A stretch of DNA of 64,000 nt from CAG-411 sp050875145 (lineage in GTDB: Bacteria; Bacillota; Clostridia; Lachnospirales; Lachnospiraceae). The DNA lies in the NCBI GenBank assembly GCA_050875145.1, contig JBNMLH010000008.1, positions 1-64,000 of the forward strand. The letters are read 5' to 3'. The notes under the pieces were generated by a model. It saw only the letters and a program-made list of their open reading frames with translations. It was not told where the DNA came from and did not search any database. The position numbers and the translations under genes were made by a program. Shown piece by piece: positions 1 to 9,095 of this stretch (position 1 is the stretch's first letter; every line of letters starts with the position of its first letter).

Positions 1-155
1 GGTCTTGACCTAGTTATGAGCACTTAACGATAGTATTTTTATCGTTTACGTGCGATACATGCACAAGCACTTAGCGAGGTAGTTTCGAGCTTAGTACTTG
101 GGCTAGTTATGGATGGAATACAGTGTGTAGTTTTGAAGGTATATAAGCCTTTTAA

Positions 156-229
156 GGCCCAGTGGCTCAGTTGGTTAGAGCGCCGCCCTGTCACGGCGGA
201 GGTCACGGGTTCGAGTCCCGTCTGGGTCG
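156..229 (+). tRNA. tRNA-Asp (GTC)
   Basis: Cloverleaf read by eye. The acceptor arm GGCCCAG pairs with CTGGGTC, the anticodon stem is CCGCC/GGCGG around loop CTGTCAC (GTC), and the T arm contains GGTTCGAGTCC. The discriminator base is G and the 3' CCA is not encoded. It is the first of six closely packed tRNA genes. Confidence 0.97.
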
Positions 230-258
230 TTTCTTCGGAAACGAGGAATTGAATATAT

Positions 259-331
259 GGGATCATAGCTCAGCTGGGAGAGCATCTGCCTTACAAGCAG
301 AGGGTCATAGGTTCGAGTCCTATTGGTCCCA
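259..331 (+). tRNA. tRNA-Val (TAC)
   Basis: Acceptor GGGATCA pairs with TGGTCCC (one G-U). The anticodon loop CTTACAA gives TAC. The T arm contains GGTTCGAGTCC. No encoded CCA. Lies 29 bp after tRNA-Asp. Confidence 0.97.
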
Positions 332-336
332 TTGAT

Positions 337-409
337 GCCGATGTGGCTCAATTGGCAGAGCAGCTGATTTGTAATCAGCAGGTTATCGGTTCAAGTCCGA
401 TCATCGGCT
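337..409 (+). tRNA. tRNA-Thr (TGT)
   Basis: Acceptor GCCGATG pairs with CATCGGC. Anticodon stem GCTGA/TCAGC surrounds loop TTTGTAA (TGT). The T arm contains GGTTCAAGTCC. No encoded CCA. Only 5 bp separate it from tRNA-Val, so the two are surely processed from one transcript. Confidence 0.97.
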
Positions 410-435
410 TGTTTCTAACTAAATAAGAAACTCAT

Positions 436-517
436 GGGTGGTTTCCCGAGTGGCCAAAGGGGACAGACTGTAAATCTGCTGCTTAATGCTTCGGTGGTTC
501 GAATCCACCACCACCCA
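436..517 (+). tRNA. tRNA-Tyr (GTA)
   Basis: Class II tRNA of 82 nt with a long variable arm. Acceptor GGGTGGT pairs with ACCACCC, and the anticodon is GTA in loop CTGTAAA. No encoded CCA. Confidence 0.97.
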
Positions 518-548
518 TTTAGCAGTAAAACTGCGAATTAAATATTAT

Positions 549-622
549 CGCGGGGTGGAGCAGTCTGGAAGCTCGCCGGGCTCATAACCCGGAGGTCGTT
601 GGTTCAAATCCGGCTCCCGCAA
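549..622 (+). tRNA. Initiator tRNA-fMet (CAT)
   Basis: CAT anticodon in loop CTCATAA, flanked by the GGG/CCC base pairs typical of initiators. The first acceptor position is an unpaired C1 opposite A72, the bacterial initiator hallmark. This identifies it as initiator rather than elongator Met or Ile2. No encoded CCA. Confidence 0.95.
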
Positions 623-627
623 TTTAT

Positions 628-700
628 GCCCAGATAGCTCAGTCGGTAGAGCAGGGGACTGAAAATCCCCGTGTCGCTGGTTCGATTCCGGCTCTGGGCA
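628..700 (+). tRNA. tRNA-Phe (GAA)
   Basis: Acceptor GCCCAGA pairs with TCTGGGC. Anticodon stem GGGGA/TCCCC surrounds loop CTGAAAA (GAA). Last tRNA of the cluster, followed by a terminator about 20 bp later. Confidence 0.97.
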
Positions 701-719
701 TTTTGTTTTATGTAACCTT

Positions 720-757
720 AAAAAGCCTGTAGAATACATCTACAGGCTTTTCTCTTT
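720..757 (+). terminator. Intrinsic terminator of the tRNA operon
   Basis: The perfect stem AAAGCCTGTAGA/TCTACAGGCTTT with a 5-nt loop is followed by a T-rich tract. It lies directly behind tRNA-Phe. The duplicated trkH fragment begins at its T-tract. Confidence 0.9.
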
Positions 758-1021
758 ATAATGGACGCAACTTGAAAAGAGGCATCTGTTAAGGCTTTAA
801 ATGCGTTTGAACATGTATTTACAATATTGGTAAGTATAACAGAGATAGAAATACCAATAATTATAAAATAGTATCTTACTTCTTCCATTTTTAAAGCTTT
901 TTTAAATTGTTTGAAAAGAATTAAGTAATAAGCATTAAAATTGACACCAAATAATATTATGGATATAGTAACAACCCGCTGAATATAGGGTGAGTAACTT
1001 ATCATACTGTCATTTTTGATA
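756..1021 (-). pseudogene. Internal trkH fragment (duplicate)
   Basis: This 266-bp stretch aligns without gaps to positions 1895-2160 inside the intact trkH, with 13 mismatches by my count. It encodes the third-pore region (residues matching SNAFKALTDA and FKKALKMEEV) but no complete protein. It has no start or stop of its own and ends abruptly at both sides, with the left end at the tRNA operon terminator. I read it as a non-functional internal duplication, or the scar of a larger tandem duplication that was mostly deleted. Confidence 0.85.
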
Positions 1022-1379
1022 AGGAAATGCCTATAAAGCTATGTAGAAGCTTTTAAATAGGCTTTTATAGGGGATAGATGGAGTAGTTACTAACGATGTT
1101 AATAGTGTTTTTAGTATTTTGTGGATAACATATATTTTTTATATTAGAAATGTGGATATTTTAGTATTTAATAGGGGTAAAAATTATGGAGCTACCTTTT
1201 AATTTGCCGTTTGTAGTTTACGACAGCAATATTAACGGGTAGCTCCATTTTCTATATAGTGAGCAGTTTATTATATTGGAAAGTAGAGAAGCATTGCACT
1301 CTAAAGCTAAACATTACTTAATAATTGATAAACCATAGTTTGAAAGTCAGAAGAAATACTGGGTAAGCATTTTTTGACT
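1022..1379. other. Intergenic region with two inverted repeats
   Basis: No gene is visible. There is an imperfect hairpin near 1028-1061 and a perfect 11-bp inverted repeat, ATGGAGCTACC at 1186-1196 and GGTAGCTCCAT at 1238-1248, followed by T residues. The second resembles a long-loop terminator. No further structure was recognised before the trkH stop. Confidence 0.5.
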
Positions 1380-2822
1380 TTATTTATGTTCTCTCCAAAC
1401 AGTTGGATGAAACAAAATTAAAAGTGGAAATAGTTCCAATCGTCCTGCTAGCATATCAAACATTAATATAAATTTTACAAAAGGAGAAAATAAACTAAAG
1501 TTTTGGGTTGGTCCTACTAAATTTAATCCTGGTCCAATATTGTTAAGTGTGGCTGTTACCGCTGTAAAATTTGTTATAAGGTCTTTTCCATCAAGTGATA
1601 CTAAAAATACCGAAGCAGCAAAAATTGTAATAAATGTAATGCCATAAACGTTTATGGAACGTACTACCTCATGCGGTACCGGTTTATCATCCATTTTTAT
1701 TTTTTGGATACTTTTTGGATGAATATAAGAACGGAGTTCTTTTACAACTGTTTTAAACATAATTACAAAACGAGAAACTTTAATACCACCACCAGTACTT
1801 CCTGCACATGCACCAACAAACATCAACATTACAAGTATGGTTTTACTTGTGCTGGGCCACAGATTAAAGTCTGCTGTGGAATAACCTGTTGTAGTTATAA
1901 TGGACGCGACTTGAAAAGCGGCATCTGTTAAGGCTTTAAATGCGTTTGAACATGTATTTACAATATTAATAAATATAACAGCAATAGAAATACCAATAAT
2001 TATAAAATAGTATCTTACTTCTTCCATTTTTAAAGCTTTTTTAAACTGTTTGAAAAGAATTAAGTAGTAAGCATTAAAATTGACACCAAATAATATCATG
2101 AATATAGTAACAACCCACTGAATATAGGGTGAGTAACTCATCATACTGTCATTTTTGATACCGAAGCCACCAGTTCCAGCAGTTCCAAAGCTTGTGTTTA
2201 CAGCGTCAAAAATAGGCATGCCACCCAATATAAGAAGTATAAATTCTATAGCAGTCATTCCAAAGTAAATGATGTATAGAATTTGTGCAGTAGATTTTAC
2301 TTTTGGTACTAACTTTCCAACAGATGGTCCTGGGCTTTCTGCTCGCATTAAATTTATGTGTGAGCCGCCGCTCATAGGAATAATAGCTAATAAAAATACT
2401 AATACTCCCATTCCTCCAATCCAGTGTGTAAAACTTCTCCAGATGATGGAACAATGGGATAGGGCTTCTACATCAGATAATATACTAGCACCGGTAGTTG
2501 TAAAGCCTGAAATTGTTTCGAATAATGCATCTGGAAGGTATGGTATTTCTCCTGTAAGCATAAATGGTATGCATCCAAATAAACTTAGAAAAATCCAGCT
2601 TAGGGCGGTTGTAACACAACCCTCCTTTAAATAAAAAACATTGTTGGTTGGTTTTTTTCGGCGCATAAGCCAGCCAATCAAAATACAAAATAATGCTACT
2701 GCAAGGTAGGAAAAACCTTGCGTTTCTAAATAAATTAGTGCAGTTATGCAAGGAATCAAAAGTAAAATTCCCTCAATCATCAGCACATATCCTAAAATAT
2801 ATTGTATAATTGATCGATTCAT
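1380..2822 (-). CDS. trkH: TrkH-family potassium uptake membrane subunit
   Basis: 480-residue polytopic membrane protein of the Trk/Ktr/HKT superfamily. It forms the K+-conducting path and works with a cytosolic TrkA ring. All four pore loops with their filter glycine regions are visible: ISGFTTTGASI (about residue 85), SFGTAGTGGFG (about 213), ASIITTTGYST (about 315) and TLNNIGPGLNL (about 428). The ATG at 2822 gives the usual TrkH N-terminus although no strong ribosome site precedes it. It lies downstream of trkA on the same strand, with a hairpin and a repeat element between. Part of it is duplicated at 756-1021. Confidence 0.96.
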   Translation of the reverse strand: MNRSIIQYILGYVLMIEGILLLIPCITALIYLETQGFSYLAVALFCILIGWLMRRKKPTNNVFYLKEGCVTTALSWIFLSLFGCIPFMLTGEIPYLPDALFETISGFTTTGASILSDVEALSHCSIIWRSFTHWIGGMGVLVFLLAIIPMSGGSHINLMRAESPGPSVGKLVPKVKSTAQILYIIYFGMTAIEFILLILGGMPIFDAVNTSFGTAGTGGFGIKNDSMMSYSPYIQWVVTIFMILFGVNFNAYYLILFKQFKKALKMEEVRYYFIIIGISIAVIFINIVNTCSNAFKALTDAAFQVASIITTTGYSTADFNLWPSTSKTILVMLMFVGACAGSTGGGIKVSRFVIMFKTVVKELRSYIHPKSIQKIKMDDKPVPHEVVRSINVYGITFITIFAASVFLVSLDGKDLITNFTAVTATLNNIGPGLNLVGPTQNFSLFSPFVKFILMFDMLAGRLELFPLLILFHPTVWREHK

Positions 2823-2870
2823 AATTTTTTAGTCTGCGGTGCAGATTCCTTTCTTATAAATTGAATATAG

Positions 2871-2930
2871 AAATTGTCCGATAAAGCATATTCGCTGTTA
2901 AATGTAGCGGATAAAAATAAAGGACAATTT
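2871..2930. repeat. Hairpin in the trkA-trkH spacer
   Basis: The inverted repeat AAATTGTCC (2871-2879) / GGACAATTT (2922-2930) encloses a second stem, CGCT/AGCG. It sits about 50 bp 5' of the trkH start on the minus strand. There is no T-tract on the minus strand, so it is more likely an mRNA structure or repeat than a terminator. Confidence 0.5.
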
Positions 2931-2953
2931 TGTAAATGTTTTAATAATCTTTT

Positions 2954-3098
2954 TTATAAAAGTTCAAGAAAACCTACTGCTTTTAGGCGATAGATATTTT
3001 TGAACGAAGTGCGGGGTTCAAGCCCCGTACCTCGTAAGGCACGCAGTGTCGCTTTTATATGAGCAAGTAGCGAAGCGGATTGCGAATAACATTGACTA
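2954..3098 (+). repeat. Structured intergenic repeat, family A, copy 1
   Basis: 145-bp element that recurs at 59059-59206. Shared blocks include ATAAAAGTTCAAGA, CTCGTAAGGCACGCAGTG, TTTTATATGAGCAAGTAGCG and ATTGACTA. It can fold: TATAAAAG at the start pairs with CTTTTATA near 3053, and TGCGGGG pairs with CCCCGTA. Its end (ATTGACTA) overlaps the trkA stop codon on the other strand. The two copies have opposite orientation relative to their neighbouring transcripts, which argues for a mobile repeat rather than a cis-regulator. Confidence 0.75.
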
Positions 3099-4484
3099 GG
3101 AGAGGATATCTTCTATATCATTAAATCCTGTATGGGTTGTGACAATAATGACACTGTCACCTACTTTAATACAATCTTCTCCATCTGGAATGATTGTCTG
3201 TCCATTGCGGTTAATACAGGCAACCAGTAAATTATCCTTTAATTTTAATTCTTTTAATGGAATTTCTGTTACATTTGTATTTTTTTGCACGACAAATTCA
3301 ATAGCTTCTACACGATGGTCATACATGTGATAAAGTGTTTCAATATTGCTGTTTTGTGAATTTGTTTTTGCACGTACATAGGCAATAATAGCTTCTGTGG
3401 TAATGTATCTTGGATAAACAACGCTACCTAAATCCAAGGAACTAATAACACCTTTAAAAGAGGTTCGATTAATCTTAGTAACAATTTTTGCATCAGAAAG
3501 TTGTCTGGCATGCAATGTCAGTAAAATATTTTCCTCATCAATACCTGTTAATGGAACAAAGGATTCTACAGAATCAATTTCTTCCTCATGCAAAAGTTCT
3601 TCATCTGTTCCATCACCGTTAATAATAATTGCTTTGGGAAGAAGTACGCTTAATTCTTCACATCTTGCACGGTCTCTTTCGATAATTTTTACAGCAACAT
3701 TCATATGCATCAATCGTTTAGCAAGATAGTATGCAGCTTTTCCGCCACCTATAATTAATGTATTTTTTACATGTTTTGTTTTAAATCCAATGGTTTCAAA
3801 AAATTCTTTAATGCCATTTCTGGAGGATACTACAGATATGACATCACCTGCATGCATTACATATTTACCACCGGGAATATATACCTTTCCATCTCTTTCG
3901 ATTGCACAGATAATGGTTTTTATATTCATTAGACTGGCAAAGGTAGAAATAGTCATACCTTCCAACATATTTTTTTCTGGAATTTTTAGTTTAACAAGTT
4001 CAGCTTGTCCATGCGCAAAAGAGTTTACCTCCAAGGCTGTAGGCATTGCAAGGATTCTTGATACCTCACGGGCAAATTCTCGTTCTGGATTAATGATCAT
4101 AGCTAAATCTAGTTGATTTTGTAGAAATAATAATTCATTACTGTAATCTGGTGTTCGGACACGGGCAATTGCGGCACAATTTGATGTGTGTTTGGCAATA
4201 GTACAACACAAAAGATTTAATTCATCAGAATCTGTGACTGCAATTAGTAAGTCTGCTGTGTCAACCCCAGCTTCTTTTTGTAGACTGTAACTGGCACCAT
4301 TTCCAATCAGTCCCATGACATCATATAGGTTTGCAAGGTCCTGTACTCTCTCAGCATTTTTATCAATGATAGTAATATCATGTCCTTCCTTGCTCAAACG
4401 TTCTAATAATGTTGAGCCTACTTTTCCGCACCCAACGATAATAATACTTAATCCTTTTGGTGCGGTTTCTTTTTTCCGTAACAT
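3096..4484 (-). CDS. trkA: TrkA, NAD-binding regulatory subunit of K+ transport
   Basis: Cytosolic gating subunit with the duplicated RCK_N-RCK_C-RCK_N-RCK_C layout of long TrkA proteins. First Rossmann motif VGCGKVGSTLLERL near residue 20 with acid end IIDKNAE; second IGGGKAAYYLAKRL near residue 235. Each is followed by a TrkA_C-type beta domain. I start at the second ATG (4484, MLRKKETAP), because GGAG lies 6 bp upstream while the ATG at 4496 has no ribosome site; the longer form would add four residues. It is followed by trkH on the same strand, the usual Trk pair. The stop codon coincides with the edge of repeat family A. Confidence 0.95.
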   Translation of the reverse strand: MLRKKETAPKGLSIIIVGCGKVGSTLLERLSKEGHDITIIDKNAERVQDLANLYDVMGLIGNGASYSLQKEAGVDTADLLIAVTDSDELNLLCCTIAKHTSNCAAIARVRTPDYSNELLFLQNQLDLAMIINPEREFAREVSRILAMPTALEVNSFAHGQAELVKLKIPEKNMLEGMTISTFASLMNIKTIICAIERDGKVYIPGGKYVMHAGDVISVVSSRNGIKEFFETIGFKTKHVKNTLIIGGGKAAYYLAKRLMHMNVAVKIIERDRARCEELSVLLPKAIIINGDGTDEELLHEEEIDSVESFVPLTGIDEENILLTLHARQLSDAKIVTKINRTSFKGVISSLDLGSVVYPRYITTEAIIAYVRAKTNSQNSNIETLYHMYDHRVEAIEFVVQKNTNVTEIPLKELKLKDNLLVACINRNGQTIIPDGEDCIKVGDSVIIVTTHTGFNDIEDILS

Positions 4485-5159
4485 TTTTTTCTCCATTTCT
4501 GCACTGATTTAAAATTGAGGCTACAGCAAAAAACAGTGCGAATAAATTTCTGTAACCGTTTATCATATGATACCAGGGTCAAAAGGTCATAAGTTTCATG
4601 CTTGCATAAAAAAGTATGATATTGAGACCCGCTAAACATGAGAAGGTAGCCTAACTACGGCAGATTTCAAATGTTTAAAGGATTGTGAGAGCACAAAGTG
4701 CGAAACAATCCGTAGGTATTCTGGGGCAAAATACTTTTTGTCTCCAGCATTATAATCTTATCACAATCTTTATATCGGCACAAATACAAATATAATAGTT
4801 TATTCTAGAACATTTATAAAGTGTCAGAATATACAAATTGACTAGAAATATACATTTTGTTTGGACATTTGCGGCTATTTAAAGATAAGGGGTATTATTA
4901 AAAAACGCCAAATATATAAAACAATTGAAAGTTTAGCGACTGTTTGGCTGAACTGTAGTAGAAATGTTATTAGATATAAAATAAGGTTGATTTCTTAGGG
5001 GGTAGTGTATTATAATTTTTTAGTAAACATTTAATTGAACATTATGCTATTGAAAAATAATAGGAAAGTTTCAGTAGGCATAAGGAATTACGTTGGTAGC
5101 TAATTGGGTATATATTTATACAGAGTTAGTCTCCAGGAAAGGAATAGGTTAAGAGAACA
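4485..5159. other. Divergent trkA/purC intergenic region with repeat remnants
   Basis: No gene was seen in about 675 bp. A stretch at 4675-4740 (ATTGTGAGAGCACAAAGTGCG) resembles 17819-17880. A stretch at 4806-4862 (ATAAAGTGTCAGAATATACA) matches part of repeat family B copies 1 and 3. A TATAAT on the minus strand near 4749 may serve trkA. I looked for c-di-AMP and purine riboswitch cores and recognised neither. Confidence 0.45.
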
Positions 5160-6032
5160 ATGAAGGAATTTCAACCAATTAAAGAAGGAAAAGTACGTGA
5201 GGTATATGACAACGGAGACAGTTTGATTATCGTTGCAACAGATCGAATTTCCGCATTTGATGTTATTTTAAAGAACAAGGTGACAAAGAAGGGTGCTATT
5301 TTAACTCAGATGTCTAAGTTCTGGTTTGATTTTACAAAGGATATTGTTCCAAATCATATGATTTCTACTGATGTGAAGGATATGCCTGAATATTTCCAGC
5401 AGGAAAAGTTTGATGGAAACAGCATGATGTGTAAAAAGTTAGAGATGCTCCCTATTGAGTGTATCGTTCGTGGATATATTACAGGTAGTGGCTGGGCAAG
5501 CTATCAGGAAAATGGTACAGTTTGTGGTATTAAACTTCCTGAAGGTTTGGTAGAATCTGATAAATTACCTGAGCCAATTTATACACCAAGTACAAAGGCA
5601 GAGATTGGTGATCATGATGAAAATATTTCTTTTGAGCAGAGTATTGATGTATTAGAAAAAGCATTCCCTGGCAAAGGAAAGGAATATGCAACAAAGATTA
5701 AGGATTGTACGATTGCTTTATATAAGAAATGTGCAGAATATGCATTAAGCAAAGGAATCATTATTGCAGATACAAAATTTGAGTTTGGTTTAGATGAAAA
5801 TGGAAATGTTGTAATTGGTGATGAGATGTTGACACCAGATAGTTCTCGTTTCTGGCCATTAGAAGGTTACAAGCCAGGACAGGGACAGCCATCTTTTGAT
5901 AAGCAGTTCGTTAGAGATTGGTTAAAGCAGAATCCAGAAAGTGATTATTTATTACCTGATGATGTGGTAGAAAAGACAGTTGATAAATATGAAGAAGCTT
6001 ATGAGTTACTTACAGGAAAGAAATTTGCATAG
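5160..6032 (+). CDS. purC: SAICAR synthetase (PurC)
   Basis: Phosphoribosylaminoimidazole-succinocarboxamide synthase, the ATP-dependent step of IMP synthesis that joins aspartate to CAIR. 290 residues, the longer Ade1-like form rather than the roughly 235-residue form. Visible signatures: KEGKVREVYD near the N-terminus, DRISAFDV at about 28, IECIVRGYITGSGW at about 102, and DTKFEFG followed by DEMLTPDSSRFWP at about 205-235. The gene stands alone, without other pur genes, and has its own terminator. The ribosome site before the ATG is weak. Confidence 0.97.
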   Translation: MKEFQPIKEGKVREVYDNGDSLIIVATDRISAFDVILKNKVTKKGAILTQMSKFWFDFTKDIVPNHMISTDVKDMPEYFQQEKFDGNSMMCKKLEMLPIECIVRGYITGSGWASYQENGTVCGIKLPEGLVESDKLPEPIYTPSTKAEIGDHDENISFEQSIDVLEKAFPGKGKEYATKIKDCTIALYKKCAEYALSKGIIIADTKFEFGLDENGNVVIGDEMLTPDSSRFWPLEGYKPGQGQPSFDKQFVRDWLKQNPESDYLLPDDVVEKTVDKYEEAYELLTGKKFA

Positions 6033-6049
6033 GTAATAACAATATAAAG

Positions 6050-6095
6050 ACGCTCCTCTGTGTATGCGTGTGTGTACACAGAGGAGCGTTTTTTG
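6050..6095 (+). terminator. purC intrinsic terminator
   Basis: Perfect 14-bp stem beginning ACGCTCCTCTGTGT, loop of about 12 nt, followed by a run of six T. Located 17 bp after the purC stop. Confidence 0.95.
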
Positions 6096-6160
6096 CTTAC
6101 TATGAAAGTGTTGTCAAACGGCTATGTTTCGTATACAAGTGTAATGATTCGAGAATTGCA

Positions 6161-6214
6161 TTGACATTAAAAATTTTTCATGATATACTTACTACATTAC
6201 TTGAGTAATGTGGT
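6161..6214 (+). promoter_or_regulatory. Promoter and palindromic operator of the first GntR/ABC operon
   Basis: TTGACA (6161-6166) and TATACT (6184-6189) are separated by 17 bp. The palindrome ACTACATTACT-tg-AGTAATGTGGT (6191-6214) begins right after the -10 box, over the expected start point. Its position suggests autoregulation by the GntR-family protein encoded next (inference). Confidence 0.75.
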
Positions 6215-6285
6215 AAAGAAAAATAAATGGAAAAGAGTAAAAAATCATAACGCATGCATGAGTTATCATTAGAAAGGAGGTTTCT

Positions 6286-6669
6286 ATGCGAATCGATTTT
6301 AGTCAAGTTACTCCTATTTATATTCAGATTGCAGATGCAATTGAAGATGATATTTTATTGGGAAAGTTAAAAGAAGGAGAAAAGTGTTATTCACAGGTGG
6401 TGCTTGCAAAGGAACTTAATATTAACCCTGCAACGGCAGCAAAAGGCATTCGTTTGCTGGTCGAGCGAGGCGTATTAGAAAAGGTAAGAGGGCAGGCAAT
6501 GACTGTGAAAGTTGGTGCAGTGAAAGAGATTAAAGAAAGAAAGGTTGAGGAAATCTTGGGAGAGATTATAGAGCGTTTGGTAGATGAAGCTACAAAGCTT
6601 GGTATTGGAGAGGATGCATTAGTGGAAAGGGTAAAGGAAGCAGTAAAAAGAAAGAATGAAAAGGAATGA
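6286..6669 (+). CDS. YtrA-like GntR-family transcriptional regulator
   Basis: 127-residue short GntR regulator: an N-terminal winged helix (PIYIQIADAIEDDILLGKLK, helix-turn-helix with NINPATAAKGIRLLVERGVL) and a short helical tail in place of a large ligand domain, as in the YtrA subfamily. The ribosome site AAGGAGG is close to ideal. First gene of a three-gene operon with an ABC ATPase and permease. YtrA-type regulators usually repress the ABC operon they head; the palindrome at 6191-6214 is the likely operator. Confidence 0.92.
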   Translation: MRIDFSQVTPIYIQIADAIEDDILLGKLKEGEKCYSQVVLAKELNINPATAAKGIRLLVERGVLEKVRGQAMTVKVGAVKEIKERKVEEILGEIIERLVDEATKLGIGEDALVERVKEAVKRKNEKE

Positions 6670-6698
6670 TAGAAAGCTAGTAAAAGGAGGCGTAAAAA

Positions 6699-7610
6699 AT
6701 GAATGAATTTGCAATAGAAGCAGAAAATGTAACAGTGCAGTATGCGGGAGGAAAAAGGATAAAGGCACTAAATGATTTTTCTTTAAAACTGCACAAGGAA
6801 CAATTAATTGGGCTGATTGGAGCAAATGGTAGTGGAAAGACTACATTTTTCAAGGTTTGCAGCGGAGCGATAGCGGCAACAACGGGAAAGGTAAGTGTTT
6901 TAGATGAAAAGGTAAATTTTAATTTGGCTATGCAGGAAGAACTTGCATTTTGTAATCCAGAATTACCAATAAAAGGTAATCTCCCTGTGCAAAAAGTGTT
7001 GGAACTATATGCGGGAATGTATCCGCATTTTGATGTGGCTTTTGCAAAGAAATTGTTAGATTTGTTCGGGGTAAATGGTAAAAAGCGAATACAGGAACTT
7101 TCACTTGGAAATAGAGCAATTACATATTTTATCTTTACACTTGCTATTAGGGCAAAAGTAACGTTATTAGATGAGCCGTTTAATGGAATTGATTTTGAAA
7201 AAAGAAAACTTGCATATGAAGTTTTATTACGAGATTATATGGAATATCCTAGAACTATTTTAATTTCCAGTCATAATCTGGCAGAATTAAAACCTATTTT
7301 ATCAGAAATGGTGTTAATTCATGAGGGAAAGGTCGTTTTCTATGAAGAAATGGATACGATAAGAGAAATGTTGTTCCGTGCAGATGGAGAAAAAAATCAG
7401 GCAGAAGCATTTTTTAATAGAGAAGAAATTGTTACGAGTAATAGTGGAGAGTTAGGAACGTATTTTATCGGAAGAGGTTCTGTAAATGGGGAGTTTGCAA
7501 AAGAAGTGAAAAAAGCGGGAATGCAAATTTCAGCAGTGGAACTGGAGGATGTTTGTGTATATTTGACAAGCAAGAGAAAGGAGAGTGAGTTAGAATGTCT
7601 ATGGAAGTAA
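6699..7610 (+). CDS. ABC transporter ATP-binding protein
   Basis: 303-residue ABC ATPase. Walker A GANGSGKT (about residue 43), a degenerate signature LSLGNRAIT in place of LSGG, Walker B VTLLDEPFNGID, and switch His in ISSHNLAE. About 80 residues follow the core. Degenerate signatures are common in YtrB-like ATPases of GntR-led operons. The last 16 bp overlap the permease gene, so translation is probably coupled. Substrate unknown; membrane stress or antibiotic export is typical for such operons (inference). Confidence 0.93.
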   Translation: MNEFAIEAENVTVQYAGGKRIKALNDFSLKLHKEQLIGLIGANGSGKTTFFKVCSGAIAATTGKVSVLDEKVNFNLAMQEELAFCNPELPIKGNLPVQKVLELYAGMYPHFDVAFAKKLLDLFGVNGKKRIQELSLGNRAITYFIFTLAIRAKVTLLDEPFNGIDFEKRKLAYEVLLRDYMEYPRTILISSHNLAELKPILSEMVLIHEGKVVFYEEMDTIREMLFRADGEKNQAEAFFNREEIVTSNSGELGTYFIGRGSVNGEFAKEVKKAGMQISAVELEDVCVYLTSKRKESELECLWK

Positions 7611-8911
7611 AGGACACAACTAAATGGAACAATATCGTACAATTAGTGAAACTTAGATGGCAAATTGTATTTGAACGGGTTTGGTTGGTACCATTCCTTG
7701 CTATGTTTGTAGCAGATATTGTAATGGCTACGACAAGAGGTTGGCATAAGGGAGGACCTTTTTTATATAATTATGGCTCTTTGGGAAATTTGTTTATAGT
7801 AATTTCTATGGCAAAAATTTTGAGTAGAGCTTGGGATATTCTAATTGAAAAAGAAGTTAGTGTATTTCCAGGGACGATTCAGACACGATATTGTAGTCGC
7901 ATTTTATATGATCTGAGTGAAATCTTTTTTTGGATTGCAATGGTGACAGTAGAAAATATTGTAATTACAATTTATTTGCAAAGTGGTATATTACCAGGGT
8001 GCGCTGGTGTATGGATAAATTTGGCGATGTTTGCAAAGAAAGTTTTCATTTTACTTTTTGCTATGCTGTTTTTGTATAGTCTGGTTGTGCTATTGGTTAC
8101 GGTAAAAGAAAGAATAGGAAATGTGGCGTTTTATGTTGTGTTTGCAATTTGCTGTGTTTTGCTTCTTATAATTAGTCAGCTTGCAAACGTTGGAGAAATA
8201 TGGATGCATGTTGGAGATACCTCCTATGGCACAGTTATGTGTTTCTTCTTAATAGGAGCATTACTTTTCTTTGGTATTGTTTTTTTACTTGCAAGGGGAC
8301 TGAAAGTATGGAGAGTGGATCATACAAAAGGGGATAAGGTGTTTTCTTCTTTGCTAATCGTTTGCTTTATTTTTGGAACTGCATTTTTGGGAGTGGTTGC
8401 TGTAAGGGAAGAACAGGTTAATCTAGGTACAACAGAGCAAATAGTAGTAGAGGAGCAAAAGAAACAAAAAGTTTTTGTTAAAGATACGGTATTTCCTGTA
8501 GGCCAGATAGATTTGGATACATTGGAAGATAGCATAGGAGACAGGGAAATGTCCTTAACAAAATGTAGTATAATGGTGCATTGGTTTTCTTTAAAAGAAG
8601 CAAAGGAAGCAGGTATTGTAGAATCTGATTTTACAGTGGAGCCTGGAACGATTTGTTCGAGAATGGTAGTCAATCATAGTGATTTATATGGAAAAAAATT
8701 TGGAAAGGCATTTGTAAATCAATTGGAATATGTAATTGAAGATAGTAAATATGTATTAAAAAATACGGGAAAATCATGGTTTACATGCAGCTATTTAGAT
8801 TATTTCGATACAGATGATGTTTATGTAGAAAGTAACGTGTATTTGATTTATAGTGATAAGGAAAAAATGGATTTACCAAATGAATCTTTTGGATTTGTAA
8901 GTTATAATTAA
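7595..8911 (+). CDS. ABC transporter permease-like membrane protein
   Basis: 438-residue protein with about six hydrophobic segments in the first 265 residues, e.g. VWLVPFLAMFVADIVM, FWIAMVTVENIVITIYL and GNVAFYVVFAICCVLLLII. A seventh (SLLIVCFIFGTAFLGVVAV) is followed by a roughly 165-residue non-membrane C-terminal domain. It overlaps the ATPase gene by 16 bp, with GGAG near the start. The soluble tail is unusual for a YtrC/D-type permease and I do not recognise its fold. Pairing with the ATPase is by position. Confidence 0.85.
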   Translation: MSMEVKDTTKWNNIVQLVKLRWQIVFERVWLVPFLAMFVADIVMATTRGWHKGGPFLYNYGSLGNLFIVISMAKILSRAWDILIEKEVSVFPGTIQTRYCSRILYDLSEIFFWIAMVTVENIVITIYLQSGILPGCAGVWINLAMFAKKVFILLFAMLFLYSLVVLLVTVKERIGNVAFYVVFAICCVLLLIISQLANVGEIWMHVGDTSYGTVMCFFLIGALLFFGIVFLLARGLKVWRVDHTKGDKVFSSLLIVCFIFGTAFLGVVAVREEQVNLGTTEQIVVEEQKKQKVFVKDTVFPVGQIDLDTLEDSIGDREMSLTKCSIMVHWFSLKEAKEAGIVESDFTVEPGTICSRMVVNHSDLYGKKFGKAFVNQLEYVIEDSKYVLKNTGKSWFTCSYLDYFDTDDVYVESNVYLIYSDKEKMDLPNESFGFVSYN

Positions 8912-9095
8912 ATCGGATTACCTGAAAAATTTTTGAAAAAGGTCATTTGTTTGCGTTTCGTTTATTTTGCTCTACAGGGAAGGTGTGTTTTATAGAGTAA
9001 AAATGTTTTGCGAAAATATGCAAAGAGGAATTGTTGCCTGAAAACCTTGAATTTACTGGATTAGAGATTATTTTAAGCAAATGGGAGGAAAAGAA

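Noticed and set aside
39..739. Minus-strand reading frames across the tRNA cluster
   Set aside because: They are antisense to six well-formed tRNA genes and contain tRNA-derived peptides; no ribosome sites.
4485..4800. c-di-AMP riboswitch upstream of trkA
   Set aside because: Trk genes often carry this riboswitch, but I could not find its conserved core on the minus strand. The region is better explained by repeat remnants.
5000..5159. Purine riboswitch or PurR box before purC
   Set aside because: No recognisable purine aptamer core or paired PurR boxes could be read in the leader.
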